A stretch of 14,743 bases of DNA. Origin: JBGCFO01 sp045106955. Lineage in GTDB: Bacteria; Pseudomonadota; Alphaproteobacteria; Rickettsiales; Rickettsiaceae. The translations under genes and the position numbers were made by a program. Location: NCBI GenBank assembly GCA_045106955.1, contig JBGCFO010000030.1, forward strand, positions 1 to 14,743, in the 5' to 3' direction. This document shows, in pieces, positions 1 through 7,081 of the stretch (the first letter of the stretch is position 1; each line of letters opens with the position of its first letter). The notes beneath the pieces were generated by a model. It saw only the letters and a program-made list of their open reading frames with translations, did not search any database and was not told where the DNA came from.

Positions 1-459
1 GTGTTGATCAACACCAATAGGCTCTGATATCATATCCAGCGACAATACTCTACCCGTTTTATTAAAAACTCCTCCACTTCCTAGTCTTCGAACTTCATTA
101 AGTAATTGATCCACTTGTGGTCTGAATTCTGCTTGAGCACCGTGAACCTCAGCATCAGTAGCTCTTGGGACAGATTCTAATACAACTTTTAAATCACTTA
201 GCACACCAACTAATTGTTGTTTTTGACTTACTCTAGCTTTCCTCAATGATAAAGCTTCCTCGTTCACTCTTTTGGAGATTGCTAAAAACGCCTCATTTTG
301 TTTTGATTTCCTAGAAGCCATTAGAAATTCACGAGCTTGACTTGGTTTTAAATCTACCACATCTCGCCCTGACTTGGTTGCAGATGCAGCTACTTTTGTT
401 GCCTCACCAAGCCTTTTCTGATAAGCTCCTTGAATTGCTGACTGTTTAGTTACTTCCAT
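1..459 (-). CDS. Helical protein, weakly flagellin/FlgL-like, partial (C-terminus off the left edge)
   Basis: An open minus-strand frame of 153 codons starts at ATG 459 and is still open at base 1, so only the N-terminal part is here. It starts MEVTKQSAIQGAYQKRLGEA, has no signal peptide or membrane segment, and is polar and almost wholly helix-forming. Residues ~37-140 follow a pattern like the flagellin/FlgL N-terminal domain: a PSQAREFL segment, long amphipathic helices, then PQVDQLLNEVRRL and GGVFNKTGRVL, compared with the flagellin DQLL-EI-RIA and FNG-LL pattern. That resemblance is by eye only and lacks the usual N-terminal SxxAQ-type start, so the product is best called uncharacterised. 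The start is backed by AAGAGGA 10 nt upstream and a promoter at 519-547. Alternatives are another coiled-coil secreted or structural protein. Confidence 0.6.
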   Translation of the reverse strand, partial: MEVTKQSAIQGAYQKRLGEATKVAASATKSGRDVVDLKPSQAREFLMASRKSKQNEAFLAISKRVNEEALSLRKARVSQKQQLVGVLSDLKVVLESVPRATDAEVHGAQAEFRPQVDQLLNEVRRLGSGGVFNKTGRVLSLDMISEPIGVDQH

Positions 460-469
460 GATATTATAT

Positions 470-476
470 TCCTCTT
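470..476 (-). promoter_or_regulatory. Ribosome binding site of the left-edge gene
   Basis: AAGAGGA on the minus strand lies 10 nt before the ATG at 459. It is one of the few clear Shine-Dalgarno sites in the window and fixes the start of the partial gene. Confidence 0.7.
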
Positions 477-504
477 ATTAAAAAAACTCTCTGATTCTCA
501 TAGA

Positions 505-521
505 CATCATTAAGTATGATG
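505..521. repeat. Inverted repeat over the predicted transcription start
   Basis: A perfect 6-bp inverted repeat, catcat (505-510) and atgatg (516-521), with a 5-nt centre. It overlaps the edge of the -10 box of the minus-strand promoter. The position would suit an operator, but short repeats arise often by chance in AT-rich DNA. Confidence 0.3.
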
Positions 522-547
522 ATATCAGAAATACTAAAATATTTCAA
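519..547 (-). promoter_or_regulatory. Sigma70-type promoter of the left-edge gene
   Basis: On the minus strand, TTGAAA (542-547) and TATCAT (519-524) are separated by exactly 17 nt, giving a predicted start near 512 and a leader of about 50 nt. A perfect catcat/atgatg inverted repeat (505-521) lies directly over the predicted start site and could be an operator. Confidence 0.55.
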
Positions 548-567
548 CATTAAAAAATTATTAAGAA

Positions 568-590
568 ATAGTAAGAAAGAGTCTTACTAT
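568..590 (-). terminator. Perfect hairpin, possible terminator of the ruvX-pgi operon
   Basis: atagtaaga (568-576) and tcttactat (582-590) form a perfect 9-bp stem with a 5-nt loop. Read on the minus strand it is followed by a T-rich stretch, TTTCTTAATAATTTTTTAA. It lies about 130 nt beyond the stop of the minus-strand isomerase gene and just before the promoter of the next minus-strand gene, where a terminator would be expected. The stem has only two G/C pairs, so termination strength is doubtful. Confidence 0.4.
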
Positions 591-717
591 CAACGCAGAA
601 GCGCTGTATCACTGAGGCAACGCCAATGTTTTAAACAATTAATTCGAAGCTTTGCTCGCCCTTAAAAGCGGAATAAACTTTTATGTTACATGTGAATATA
701 CCATTGTAGATCTTTTT

Positions 718-1869
718 CTAGTTGTCAATATGACACAAAAGATGTGTTTTATATGTTTTAGAGTTATTTAGTTTTGATTTAATCTGATCTATCATTGGTT
801 GATCAAATGGATTGTGAGATTGGGTTTTTGCTATTGCAATTATTGTGATCATTATGTGTATAATCTCATTTGCGATGATGGTTTCATCTAAGAATTTGCG
901 AGAGATGATCTGGGCTGCTCTTGAATGGTTTAACAATGAGTGATATGTGTTTGTGCAATGATTGTAGATTTGTTGATCGAGCGTAGCTCTATTTCTATCA
1001 AAATCTCTTATATTGCTTAGAGAGTATATTTCATAAAATTTATCATCTGGCCCATCGAGGTATAATTGTAATTGACTATGTTCATCAAAACTTCCATAGG
1101 ACACAATTGGCGTAATGCCAAAACCTCCCTTCCCCAATGACTCCGCAATAATTTGCTGCTTGTATCTGCATAATCCATCCATTTGATTTATATAATTAAA
1201 TATAACGAGAATAGACTTGCCCTGATTATAGTTCTCTAAATACCAATTAGCTTGATTTATTGCCTTGCTATTTGCACCGTTAGCGCCGTCACTGAGAAAA
1301 TTTGCAATGCAAAGCTTTGCTGATTTAACGAATTTAGATATATCTACACCAAGAATTGAGGAGATTAGTAGAGCAGTTGGTTGAATAATGCCAAATCTAC
1401 CGCTAATTACTTGCTCATGCTCTATGTAATTAGCGGAAATTGTTTTTGCAAAATTAAATAATAAATTATCAGATTTCCTGCAAACAACATTAATATTAGG
1501 CGGATCAGGGCTATATTGATCATAAATATATTTAGCGATATGATAGACTTCGCTTGTATTCCCAGATTTACTGACCAAAAAAAACACAGTCTCACTTAGA
1601 TCTATATTTGATAGTTTTTGATCTATATAATCACTTGCAAGAGAATCGATGTAGATAAAATTTTTGGATGTTTTTGAAATAGAGCTTAGTATTGCCCTAG
1701 TATTAAGCAAAGAGGCGCCGAAGCCAACTAACACAAGGTTTTTGTAATGATCAAAGCCTTGCGCTATGTATAAAATATGATCAACATCAACCTTGTCTAG
1801 ATTTAAAAAATCATATTTATTATTGATGATATCGTTAGAGATTTGAACAAATACGTCGTTTTGTATCAT
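718..1869 (-). CDS. pgi: Glucose-6-phosphate isomerase, short form
   Basis: Predicted cytosolic sugar isomerase interconverting glucose 6-phosphate and fructose 6-phosphate. The two SIS-fold halves are recognisable: a sugar-phosphate loop SKSGNTSE (100-107), GRFG (157-160), KQQIIAESLGK (237-247) with the family Glu at 243, DEHSQLQL (262-269) with the family His at 264, and NPFDQP (353-358) before a Lys at 364 that would match the catalytic C-terminal Lys. At 383 residues it is much shorter than the ~550-residue E. coli enzyme. It overlaps the end of ruvX by 4 bp (ATGA), so the two are almost surely cotranscribed and translationally coupled. A specialised SIS-family isomerase is the main alternative, but the combined motifs favour Pgi. 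Confidence 0.82.
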   Translation of the reverse strand: MIQNDVFVQISNDIINNKYDFLNLDKVDVDHILYIAQGFDHYKNLVLVGFGASLLNTRAILSSISKTSKNFIYIDSLASDYIDQKLSNIDLSETVFFLVSKSGNTSEVYHIAKYIYDQYSPDPPNINVVCRKSDNLLFNFAKTISANYIEHEQVISGRFGIIQPTALLISSILGVDISKFVKSAKLCIANFLSDGANGANSKAINQANWYLENYNQGKSILVIFNYINQMDGLCRYKQQIIAESLGKGGFGITPIVSYGSFDEHSQLQLYLDGPDDKFYEIYSLSNIRDFDRNRATLDQQIYNHCTNTYHSLLNHSRAAQIISRKFLDETIIANEIIHIMITIIAIAKTQSHNPFDQPMIDQIKSKLNNSKTYKTHLLCHIDN

Positions 1870-2336
1870 GATGAATTGGTTTTTAGTTTAGATAGTAAAT
1901 TATTTAGAATGACACATGCAGCAACAGAATCATCAATAGAGTTACGAACTTTACGTTTTATATCTATTGCTTTTAGCATGTTATCGGCAGCCTTAGATGT
2001 AAATCTTTCGTCTTGCATATAAATTGATATATCGCAAATAGTGGATAATCCTTGCGCAAAAGCTTCTGTGAATCTAGTTTGATCATTGCTAGATCCATCG
2101 AGACTAAGTGGCAAACCAATTACAACAGCGCATATATGATATTGAACAATCAAAGATTCTATAATATCAATAACATACTGATTTGACTTATTTGAAATTA
2201 TTTTTAATGGCATTGCAATAGTTTTACACGAGTTAGATATAGCAAATCCAATTTTCTTTTTACCATAATCAATGCCAAGAATTGGTTTGTTTTGATCTAT
2301 TATCTCAAAAAAATCTTGCAGATTATGTATTGTCAT
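1866..2336 (-). CDS. ruvX: RuvX/YqgF-family Holliday junction resolvase-like nuclease
   Basis: A 156-residue RNase H-fold protein of the YqgF family, linked in other bacteria to 16S rRNA 5' maturation and to Holliday junction processing. Visible motifs in order: GIDYGKKKIGFA (21-32) with the first metal-binding Asp at 23, VVIGLPLSLDGS (71-82), DERFTSKAA (109-117) with the conserved Glu at 110, and DDSVAACVIL (135-144) with the C-terminal Asp pair. Length is typical, with a slightly extended N-terminus. It is the first gene of a minus-strand pair with pgi. Only 44 bp separate it from the divergent gene at 2381, so the two promoters must overlap; a possible TTGTGA/TATAAC pair with 16-nt spacing (2354-2381) could serve ruvX. 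Confidence 0.92.
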   Translation of the reverse strand: MTIHNLQDFFEIIDQNKPILGIDYGKKKIGFAISNSCKTIAMPLKIISNKSNQYVIDIIESLIVQYHICAVVIGLPLSLDGSSNDQTRFTEAFAQGLSTICDISIYMQDERFTSKAADNMLKAIDIKRKVRNSIDDSVAACVILNNLLSKLKTNSS

Positions 2337-2359
2337 GATAATTAAATTTTAGGGTTATA

Positions 2360-2365
2360 TATAAT
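2360..2365 (+). promoter_or_regulatory. Possible -10 element for the eptA-like/lpxB genes
   Basis: A consensus TATAAT lies 15 nt before the ATG at 2381 in the 44-bp divergent gap. No convincing -35 box lies at the right distance, and such hexamers are common in AT-rich DNA. If used, it would give a leader of only about 10 nt. Confidence 0.3.
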
Positions 2366-2380
2366 TTTCAAATTTTCACA

Positions 2381-2965
2381 ATGTTAAAATCTATTAAAAA
2401 GCAATTAGATGTTGGCTTAGTGGCTCTTGCAGCTATATTCGCCTTGGTATATTTAATAATGTTTAACTTTGTTGTATTATACAAAGAATTTGATTCATAT
2501 CAATCTAATGCTCAAGCTTTGATTATAACAGGGAAAAATATAGCTTTATTGTATAGCATCTTGTTTGTAATCTTTTTTGGCATAACAATTCACAATGCTC
2601 TTTTCGTTTCTATATCTCTATCGTTGTTTATCACTGGAGCAATTGCAAGTTATTTTACGCTATATCTCGATATAATACCAAATGAAAATTCAATGAGGGA
2701 AATATTTGGATCTAGTAGAAATAGTATATATCAGGCAATAAAACCTCAATTGGTGGTTTGGGTAGCTTTTTCTATTGGTATAGCGCTGTACACAATCAAG
2801 TATTTTGGCTTTAGTAATTCAAGATTGTTTATCAATAAAATAATAGCTTCGGCTTGCCTGTTATGGACAATTAGCTCTATTATTGACCCATATAATCATG
2901 TGATAGTAAAATATTTTCCTATGCAATATCTACATAGCGCATACCAAGCTCTTTTCTTTAAATGA
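2381..2965 (+). CDS. Membrane protein resembling the isolated N-terminal domain of EptA-type phosphoethanolamine transferase
   Basis: A 194-residue integral membrane protein with about five hydrophobic helices (roughly 12-33, 52-72, 73-97, 122-142, 149-168). The helix layout, the ASYFTLYLDII segment (89-99) after helix three, and the ending just after a YFPMQYLHSAYQ segment look like the membrane domain (DUF1705 type) of EptA lipid A phosphoethanolamine transferases. The periplasmic sulfatase-fold catalytic domain is absent; the gene stops and overlaps lpxB by 4 bp (ATGA), so no catalytic half follows. Coupling to lpxB suggests an envelope or lipid A role, but the protein cannot itself be the known transferase. 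No Shine-Dalgarno is visible. The EptA relation is by eye; a lineage-specific unknown membrane protein is possible. Confidence 0.6.
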   Translation: MLKSIKKQLDVGLVALAAIFALVYLIMFNFVVLYKEFDSYQSNAQALIITGKNIALLYSILFVIFFGITIHNALFVSISLSLFITGAIASYFTLYLDIIPNENSMREIFGSSRNSIYQAIKPQLVVWVAFSIGIALYTIKYFGFSNSRLFINKIIASACLLWTISSIIDPYNHVIVKYFPMQYLHSAYQALFFK

Positions 2966-4176
2966 ATCGGCAATTAAACTCAATGATTAAAATTTACATT
3001 GTTGCTGGGGAAGCGTCTGGGGATTTTATTGGCAGTCGTGTCATGGGTCATATAAAGAGACAAGAGCAAAATTGTAGCTTTAGAGGTGTTGGTGGCCCTA
3101 AAATGGAAAAAGAGGATCTAAAAAGCTTATTTCCAATGGATGATATTAATCTCATGGGCTTCACCGAAATCTTGCCACATATCTTTAAAATCAAAGCTTT
3201 AATTAATGACACCAAGAAGGATATAGAGCAATACCAGCCAGATTTGCTAATTACAATTGATTCTCCTGGGTTTACCTTTAGAGTAGCAAGTCTTGTACGC
3301 AAGAATAATAAGCAAATCAAAATGTTGCATATCGTTGCTCCATCTGTATGGGCATACAAACCTTCTAGAGCAAAAAAATATGCCGCAATATATAATTACA
3401 TATTTACATTACTATCATTTGAACCGCAATATTTTCAACGATACGGCTTAGAGTCTCATTATATAGGGCATCCAATATTTGAACAATCATTTGTATCTTG
3501 CAAATCGACTTTAAGAAGAGAAATGAAAATCGATAAAAACAAGAAAATTATTGCAGTGGCAGTTGGCAGTAGAAATGGCGAAATTAAAATACATACGCCA
3601 ATATTCGTAGAGGCATTAAATATGTTAAGCTTAAAAATAAACGATGATTTAGAAATTATCTTTGTTATCTTGAGTGAAAGTCATGAAAAATTAATTAAGC
3701 AATATCTAAAGACAGCCAGATTTAGATATAGATTTAGCCAAGATAAACTTACAAGCTTTGCTTTGGCAGATGTAGCACTTGCAAAATCTGGAACCAATAC
3801 ACTAGAAATTGCAGCGTCTAAAACACCAATGGTAGTAGCCTACAAGGCCCATTTTATCAGCTATATGTTGATTAAAGCTATGATATCAATTGAATATGCA
3901 TCTTTAATTAATATTGCTGCAAATAAGGAAATCATTCCGGAATATATACAATTCAAATGCAAACCAGCATTGCTTTCTGAAGCTTTATTGCAATTAATAT
4001 GCAATAAAGCCTACGCTCAAAATCAAATAAAATCTGTACAAACTATCTTAAAGAACAATATGGGCTTAAAAAATACGGATTCGAGAAGTAATACGCAATT
4101 TAATTATGATTCATACCTTGATCCAACTCAATACGCCTCTCATCTGCTTCTTAAATATGTCAAAAATAATAAATAA
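2962..4176 (+). CDS. lpxB: Lipid-A-disaccharide synthase LpxB
   Basis: GT19 glycosyltransferase that joins UDP-2,3-diacylglucosamine and lipid X to make the lipid A disaccharide, acting at the inner face of the cytoplasmic membrane. Motifs: IYIVAGEASGD (11-21), GVGGPKM (42-48), MGFTEILPH (65-73), LITIDSPGF (96-104) with the conserved Asp, IVAPSVWAYKPSRA (124-137), GHP (169-171), and the UDP-sugar site AKSGTNTLEIA (274-284) followed by PMVVAYK. The usual LPGSR loop reads VAVGSR (199-204), a mild deviation. Full length (404). The ATG at 2962 overlaps the upstream stop; ATG 2983 is an equally acceptable start and neither has a strong RBS. It implies the organism makes lipid A. Confidence 0.95.
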   Translation: MNRQLNSMIKIYIVAGEASGDFIGSRVMGHIKRQEQNCSFRGVGGPKMEKEDLKSLFPMDDINLMGFTEILPHIFKIKALINDTKKDIEQYQPDLLITIDSPGFTFRVASLVRKNNKQIKMLHIVAPSVWAYKPSRAKKYAAIYNYIFTLLSFEPQYFQRYGLESHYIGHPIFEQSFVSCKSTLRREMKIDKNKKIIAVAVGSRNGEIKIHTPIFVEALNMLSLKINDDLEIIFVILSESHEKLIKQYLKTARFRYRFSQDKLTSFALADVALAKSGTNTLEIAASKTPMVVAYKAHFISYMLIKAMISIEYASLINIAANKEIIPEYIQFKCKPALLSEALLQLICNKAYAQNQIKSVQTILKNNMGLKNTDSRSNTQFNYDSYLDPTQYASHLLLKYVKNNK

Positions 4177-4200
4177 ACTGGTAAAATTATATCTAAATGA

Positions 4201-4229
4201 TTTACATACAATGTAACTTTAATTATTAT
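4201..4229 (+). promoter_or_regulatory. Sigma70-type promoter of the exported TPR-like gene
   Basis: TTTACA (4201-4206) and TATTAT (4224-4229) are spaced by exactly 17 nt in the gap after lpxB. The predicted start near 4236 argues that translation begins at ATG 4262 and not at the in-frame ATG 4235. It may drive the downstream TPR-like gene, ftsY, tyrS and murA. Confidence 0.6.
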
Positions 4230-4261
4230 ATTGCATGTTATTAATATTTATTTTAATTGAA

Positions 4262-7066
4262 ATGAAGTTTACCTTGCAAACGATACGATTTATCTTATTA
4301 CTTATTTTGCCATGCTTTTTCACAAGCCTTGCTAATGCAGAATTGTTAATAAAAATCGAAGACAAACAATATGACAATAACACTGCATTTGTTTTTTATC
4401 ATCCACGTGACGTGCAACTTAATATTTCAAGCTCTGGAAAAATAATTATCGCTGATGCTGATCAAGAGTTAATGTTTGATATAATCAATCCAAACAGTTT
4501 TAATAAATTAGCTGCAACACCAAAACTCAGCAACGATCGACGCTCAATCATTTTTTCTGTAAAAAATAATTATAAATCACATTCAATTATTCTTGGTGAA
4601 AAATTAACTGCAATTCAATTTACTGACAACCAAAATAGCAATGATGATGTTAAGAATAATGTTAAATCCAAGGATAAATCGACGCCAACACCAGATGTAG
4701 GAAAGACGCTAAAAACTTCTGACACTCTAATTAACAAGGCTCAAATTAGGTATTCATCAAACAATGATATACATAAAATGACCTTCCTAACTTCATCATC
4801 TAATAGTAAAATGGCTGCATTTACTAGAGGCAATTCTTTATGGATAGCGTTTAATCATCCATATCAATTTTCCTTTAAAAACAACTCTGTACTAAATGAT
4901 TTTGCTCAGCTATATAATCGATCAGCTACTATCTTGCGTTTTAAAATTAACGAATCATATCAAAAATATTATTTTGACGTAGCAAAATCTGACGGCAAAA
5001 ATTGGGAGTTACTAATATCTAATAAAGCCAATATGAGCAATAAGATTCCTATGAAAATAGAAGAAATGGATAAATCTATTAAGATCTTAGGGAATTTTAA
5101 AGATACAGAAATCATTAATATACCAGATCCAGAGATAGGAGATATAATTAAACTGATGCCAATGGAATCTATGAATTATATTTCTAACTCTCTATCTTTT
5201 ATTGATTTTAGTATTCTGCCATCAATTCAAGGATTAGCAATCGCTACAGCTAATGATGATGTAGAAATAATCAAAGATCAAGAGTTTGTACAAGTACTAT
5301 CTGCTCATGGGATTTCAACCAAGCTACAAGATATCACGTCTTTTTCTGATTTTGATGCAGCGCTAGAATTATCTCAGAAATTCACATTGCTTCCATTGCT
5401 AGATCCTACATTGGATATTTTAAACTTTAATAAGCTAAAAGAGCAATTAATCGCAAACATTCTGGAATCATCTAATGATGACGAATTATTTAATAGTAGA
5501 TTTGAATTAGCGAAATTCTTGTTTAAATATGAATTTTATGATGAATCTCTAGGAATGCTTGATTTATGCTCTGATCAAACTCCTATACAATATAATCAAA
5601 GTTTACAGGCTAATTTCTTAACAGCAGTCAATTGTACGATTCTCGGCTCTGTAAATAGGGCTCATAAAATATATAGTGATATTCTAGAGATAATCGCTCC
5701 AACTACAATAGAAGAAATTGACTTATGGAAAAAATACAATAACTTTGCAGCCGGAGCGCAAAATGAATCAATGAACTTTTTAGAGAATGTTAGGTATATT
5801 AATCTTTATCCTGATTTAATATATTGGCATTTTGCATTTGCTGAATTAGAGATAATGCTCTCAGAAAATAAACTTAAGCAAGTTGAAGCAATATTTAAGC
5901 GATTAAGATATGCATCATCCTATCAAGATCATAATAGTGTTTCTTTTTACAAGGCTCGTTACTACAATAAAAAACAACAATTAAATTTAGCTCTAGAGTT
6001 GCTAGCTACATTGTCCAATGATATCTATGATCCATTTAATCGCGCTCGTAGCACAATTGATCTAGTAAAGCTCCAATTGGATCAAAAAATTATTACAAAG
6101 CAAGATGCAATTAAAAAGCTAAATTCTATAAGGTTTACATGGCGCGGAGACAAATTAGAATATGATCTATTAATGCTCATTGCCAATTATTACAATGACT
6201 TAGATGATGTAATAAATGCCTTAAGAACTTATATGTACATACATAACGCATTTAGCAACAAAATTAGTAATTTTTATATAACTTCAGAAATGGCAAAAAT
6301 TTTCAATAATATATTCTTACCAGGTGGTATGATAGAAAATATAGATCCATTTAAAGCGGTTGCGCTATTTAATGAATTTAAATATCTCAATCCAATAGGG
6401 AATAAAGGTGATACAGTAATCTTGTCAATAGTTAAAATGCTAGTACAACTGAATTTATTAGAAGAAGCGGAAGAATTGCTATCACATCAAGTAAATTATA
6501 GGCTGGAAGGAGAGCAAAAAGTCATCGCAGCAAATAAACTTGCAATGATATTGTTGTTAGATAATAAATTCCAAGAAGCATTAAATATACTGGATAATAC
6601 AGATAAAGATAATTTTAAATTTAGCGAACATCAAAAAAGAATGATATTAAAAGCAAAAATTTTGATCGCTATGAAACAATTTAATCAAGCATTGAATTAC
6701 TTACAAAATAATTTTACACAAGAAGCTCAAACTCTTAGATTAGAAGCAATTTTCCAATTAAAAAAATGGAATGATTATATATCGTTAATTGAGCCTAATG
6801 TCGATACGTTAATAAAGTCAAATGATAATGAATCACGTCAAACAATTCTAAGGCTTGCAATTTCTTATTATATGATGAACCAAGAAGGAAATTTAAATAG
6901 ATTAAAAAACTTAGTTAATCAAGAAGATTACACTTTAAATAATTTAATTTCCTTATTAACATCTAGCGGAACTAAGATAGATTATCAAGATTTAGAAAAA
7001 AGTTTAAATATTGATTATATGCAAAAATTACTCTCTGATAATCGATCACAATTGATTAATGAATAG
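4262..7066 (+). CDS. Exported TPR-like alpha-solenoid protein of unknown function
   Basis: From ATG 4262 the product starts MKFTLQTIRF, then a hydrophobic core and LANA before Glu27, a good Sec signal peptide with cleavage after ANA; the longer form from ATG 4235 would add nine hydrophobic residues and start at the predicted transcription start. The mature protein (~908 residues) should be periplasmic. Residues ~27-120 are beta-rich; a polar Lys/Asp/Thr linker follows; ~150-260 includes AAFTRGNSLWIAF, similar to a segment in large alphaproteobacterial TPR proteins. From ~400 to the end there are repeated amphipathic helix pairs (e.g. LEEAEELLSHQ, FQEALNILDN, FNQALNYLQN), typical of TPR solenoids, suggesting a scaffold. 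No enzyme motif is seen. Its stop codon overlaps the RBS of ftsY, so they form one operon. Confidence 0.8.
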   Translation: MKFTLQTIRFILLLILPCFFTSLANAELLIKIEDKQYDNNTAFVFYHPRDVQLNISSSGKIIIADADQELMFDIINPNSFNKLAATPKLSNDRRSIIFSVKNNYKSHSIILGEKLTAIQFTDNQNSNDDVKNNVKSKDKSTPTPDVGKTLKTSDTLINKAQIRYSSNNDIHKMTFLTSSSNSKMAAFTRGNSLWIAFNHPYQFSFKNNSVLNDFAQLYNRSATILRFKINESYQKYYFDVAKSDGKNWELLISNKANMSNKIPMKIEEMDKSIKILGNFKDTEIINIPDPEIGDIIKLMPMESMNYISNSLSFIDFSILPSIQGLAIATANDDVEIIKDQEFVQVLSAHGISTKLQDITSFSDFDAALELSQKFTLLPLLDPTLDILNFNKLKEQLIANILESSNDDELFNSRFELAKFLFKYEFYDESLGMLDLCSDQTPIQYNQSLQANFLTAVNCTILGSVNRAHKIYSDILEIIAPTTIEEIDLWKKYNNFAAGAQNESMNFLENVRYINLYPDLIYWHFAFAELEIMLSENKLKQVEAIFKRLRYASSYQDHNSVSFYKARYYNKKQQLNLALELLATLSNDIYDPFNRARSTIDLVKLQLDQKIITKQDAIKKLNSIRFTWRGDKLEYDLLMLIANYYNDLDDVINALRTYMYIHNAFSNKISNFYITSEMAKIFNNIFLPGGMIENIDPFKAVALFNEFKYLNPIGNKGDTVILSIVKMLVQLNLLEEAEELLSHQVNYRLEGEQKVIAANKLAMILLLDNKFQEALNILDNTDKDNFKFSEHQKRMILKAKILIAMKQFNQALNYLQNNFTQEAQTLRLEAIFQLKKWNDYISLIEPNVDTLIKSNDNESRQTILRLAISYYMMNQEGNLNRLKNLVNQEDYTLNNLISLLTSSGTKIDYQDLEKSLNIDYMQKLLSDNRSQLINE

Positions 7067-7070
7067 GAGA
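7066..7070 (+). promoter_or_regulatory. Ribosome binding site of ftsY overlapping the upstream stop
   Basis: GGAGA-type Shine-Dalgarno (taGGAGAt) begins within the TAG stop of the TPR-like gene and lies about 11 nt before the ftsY ATG, implying coupled translation. Confidence 0.6.
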
Positions 7071-7081
7071 TTATAGTATCA

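Noticed and set aside
1..14. Perfect 14-bp palindrome gtgttgatcaacac at the window edge
   Set aside because: It lies inside the partial minus-strand gene and encodes GVDQH; nothing else supports a site, and the flank is outside the window.
588..600. Resemblance of tatcaacgcagaa to a common cDNA template-switch primer
   Set aside because: Only about 12 bases match and the flanking bases differ, so contamination by an adaptor is not supported.
591..717. Possible tRNA or other structured RNA in the GC-richer block
   Set aside because: I could not fold a cloverleaf with a T-loop GTTCRA and acceptor pairing on either strand.
3048..3359. Minus-strand open frame of 103 codons inside lpxB
   Set aside because: It lies opposite conserved LpxB motifs and shows no family features or RBS; it is a shadow of the real gene. 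The same applies to minus-strand frames within ftsY, tyrS, murA and the symporter-kinase gene.
4235..4261. Upstream in-frame ATG as the start of the exported TPR-like protein
   Set aside because: It coincides with the predicted transcription start, would give a leaderless message and adds a second short hydrophobic stretch before a normal signal peptide; ATG 4262 fits better.
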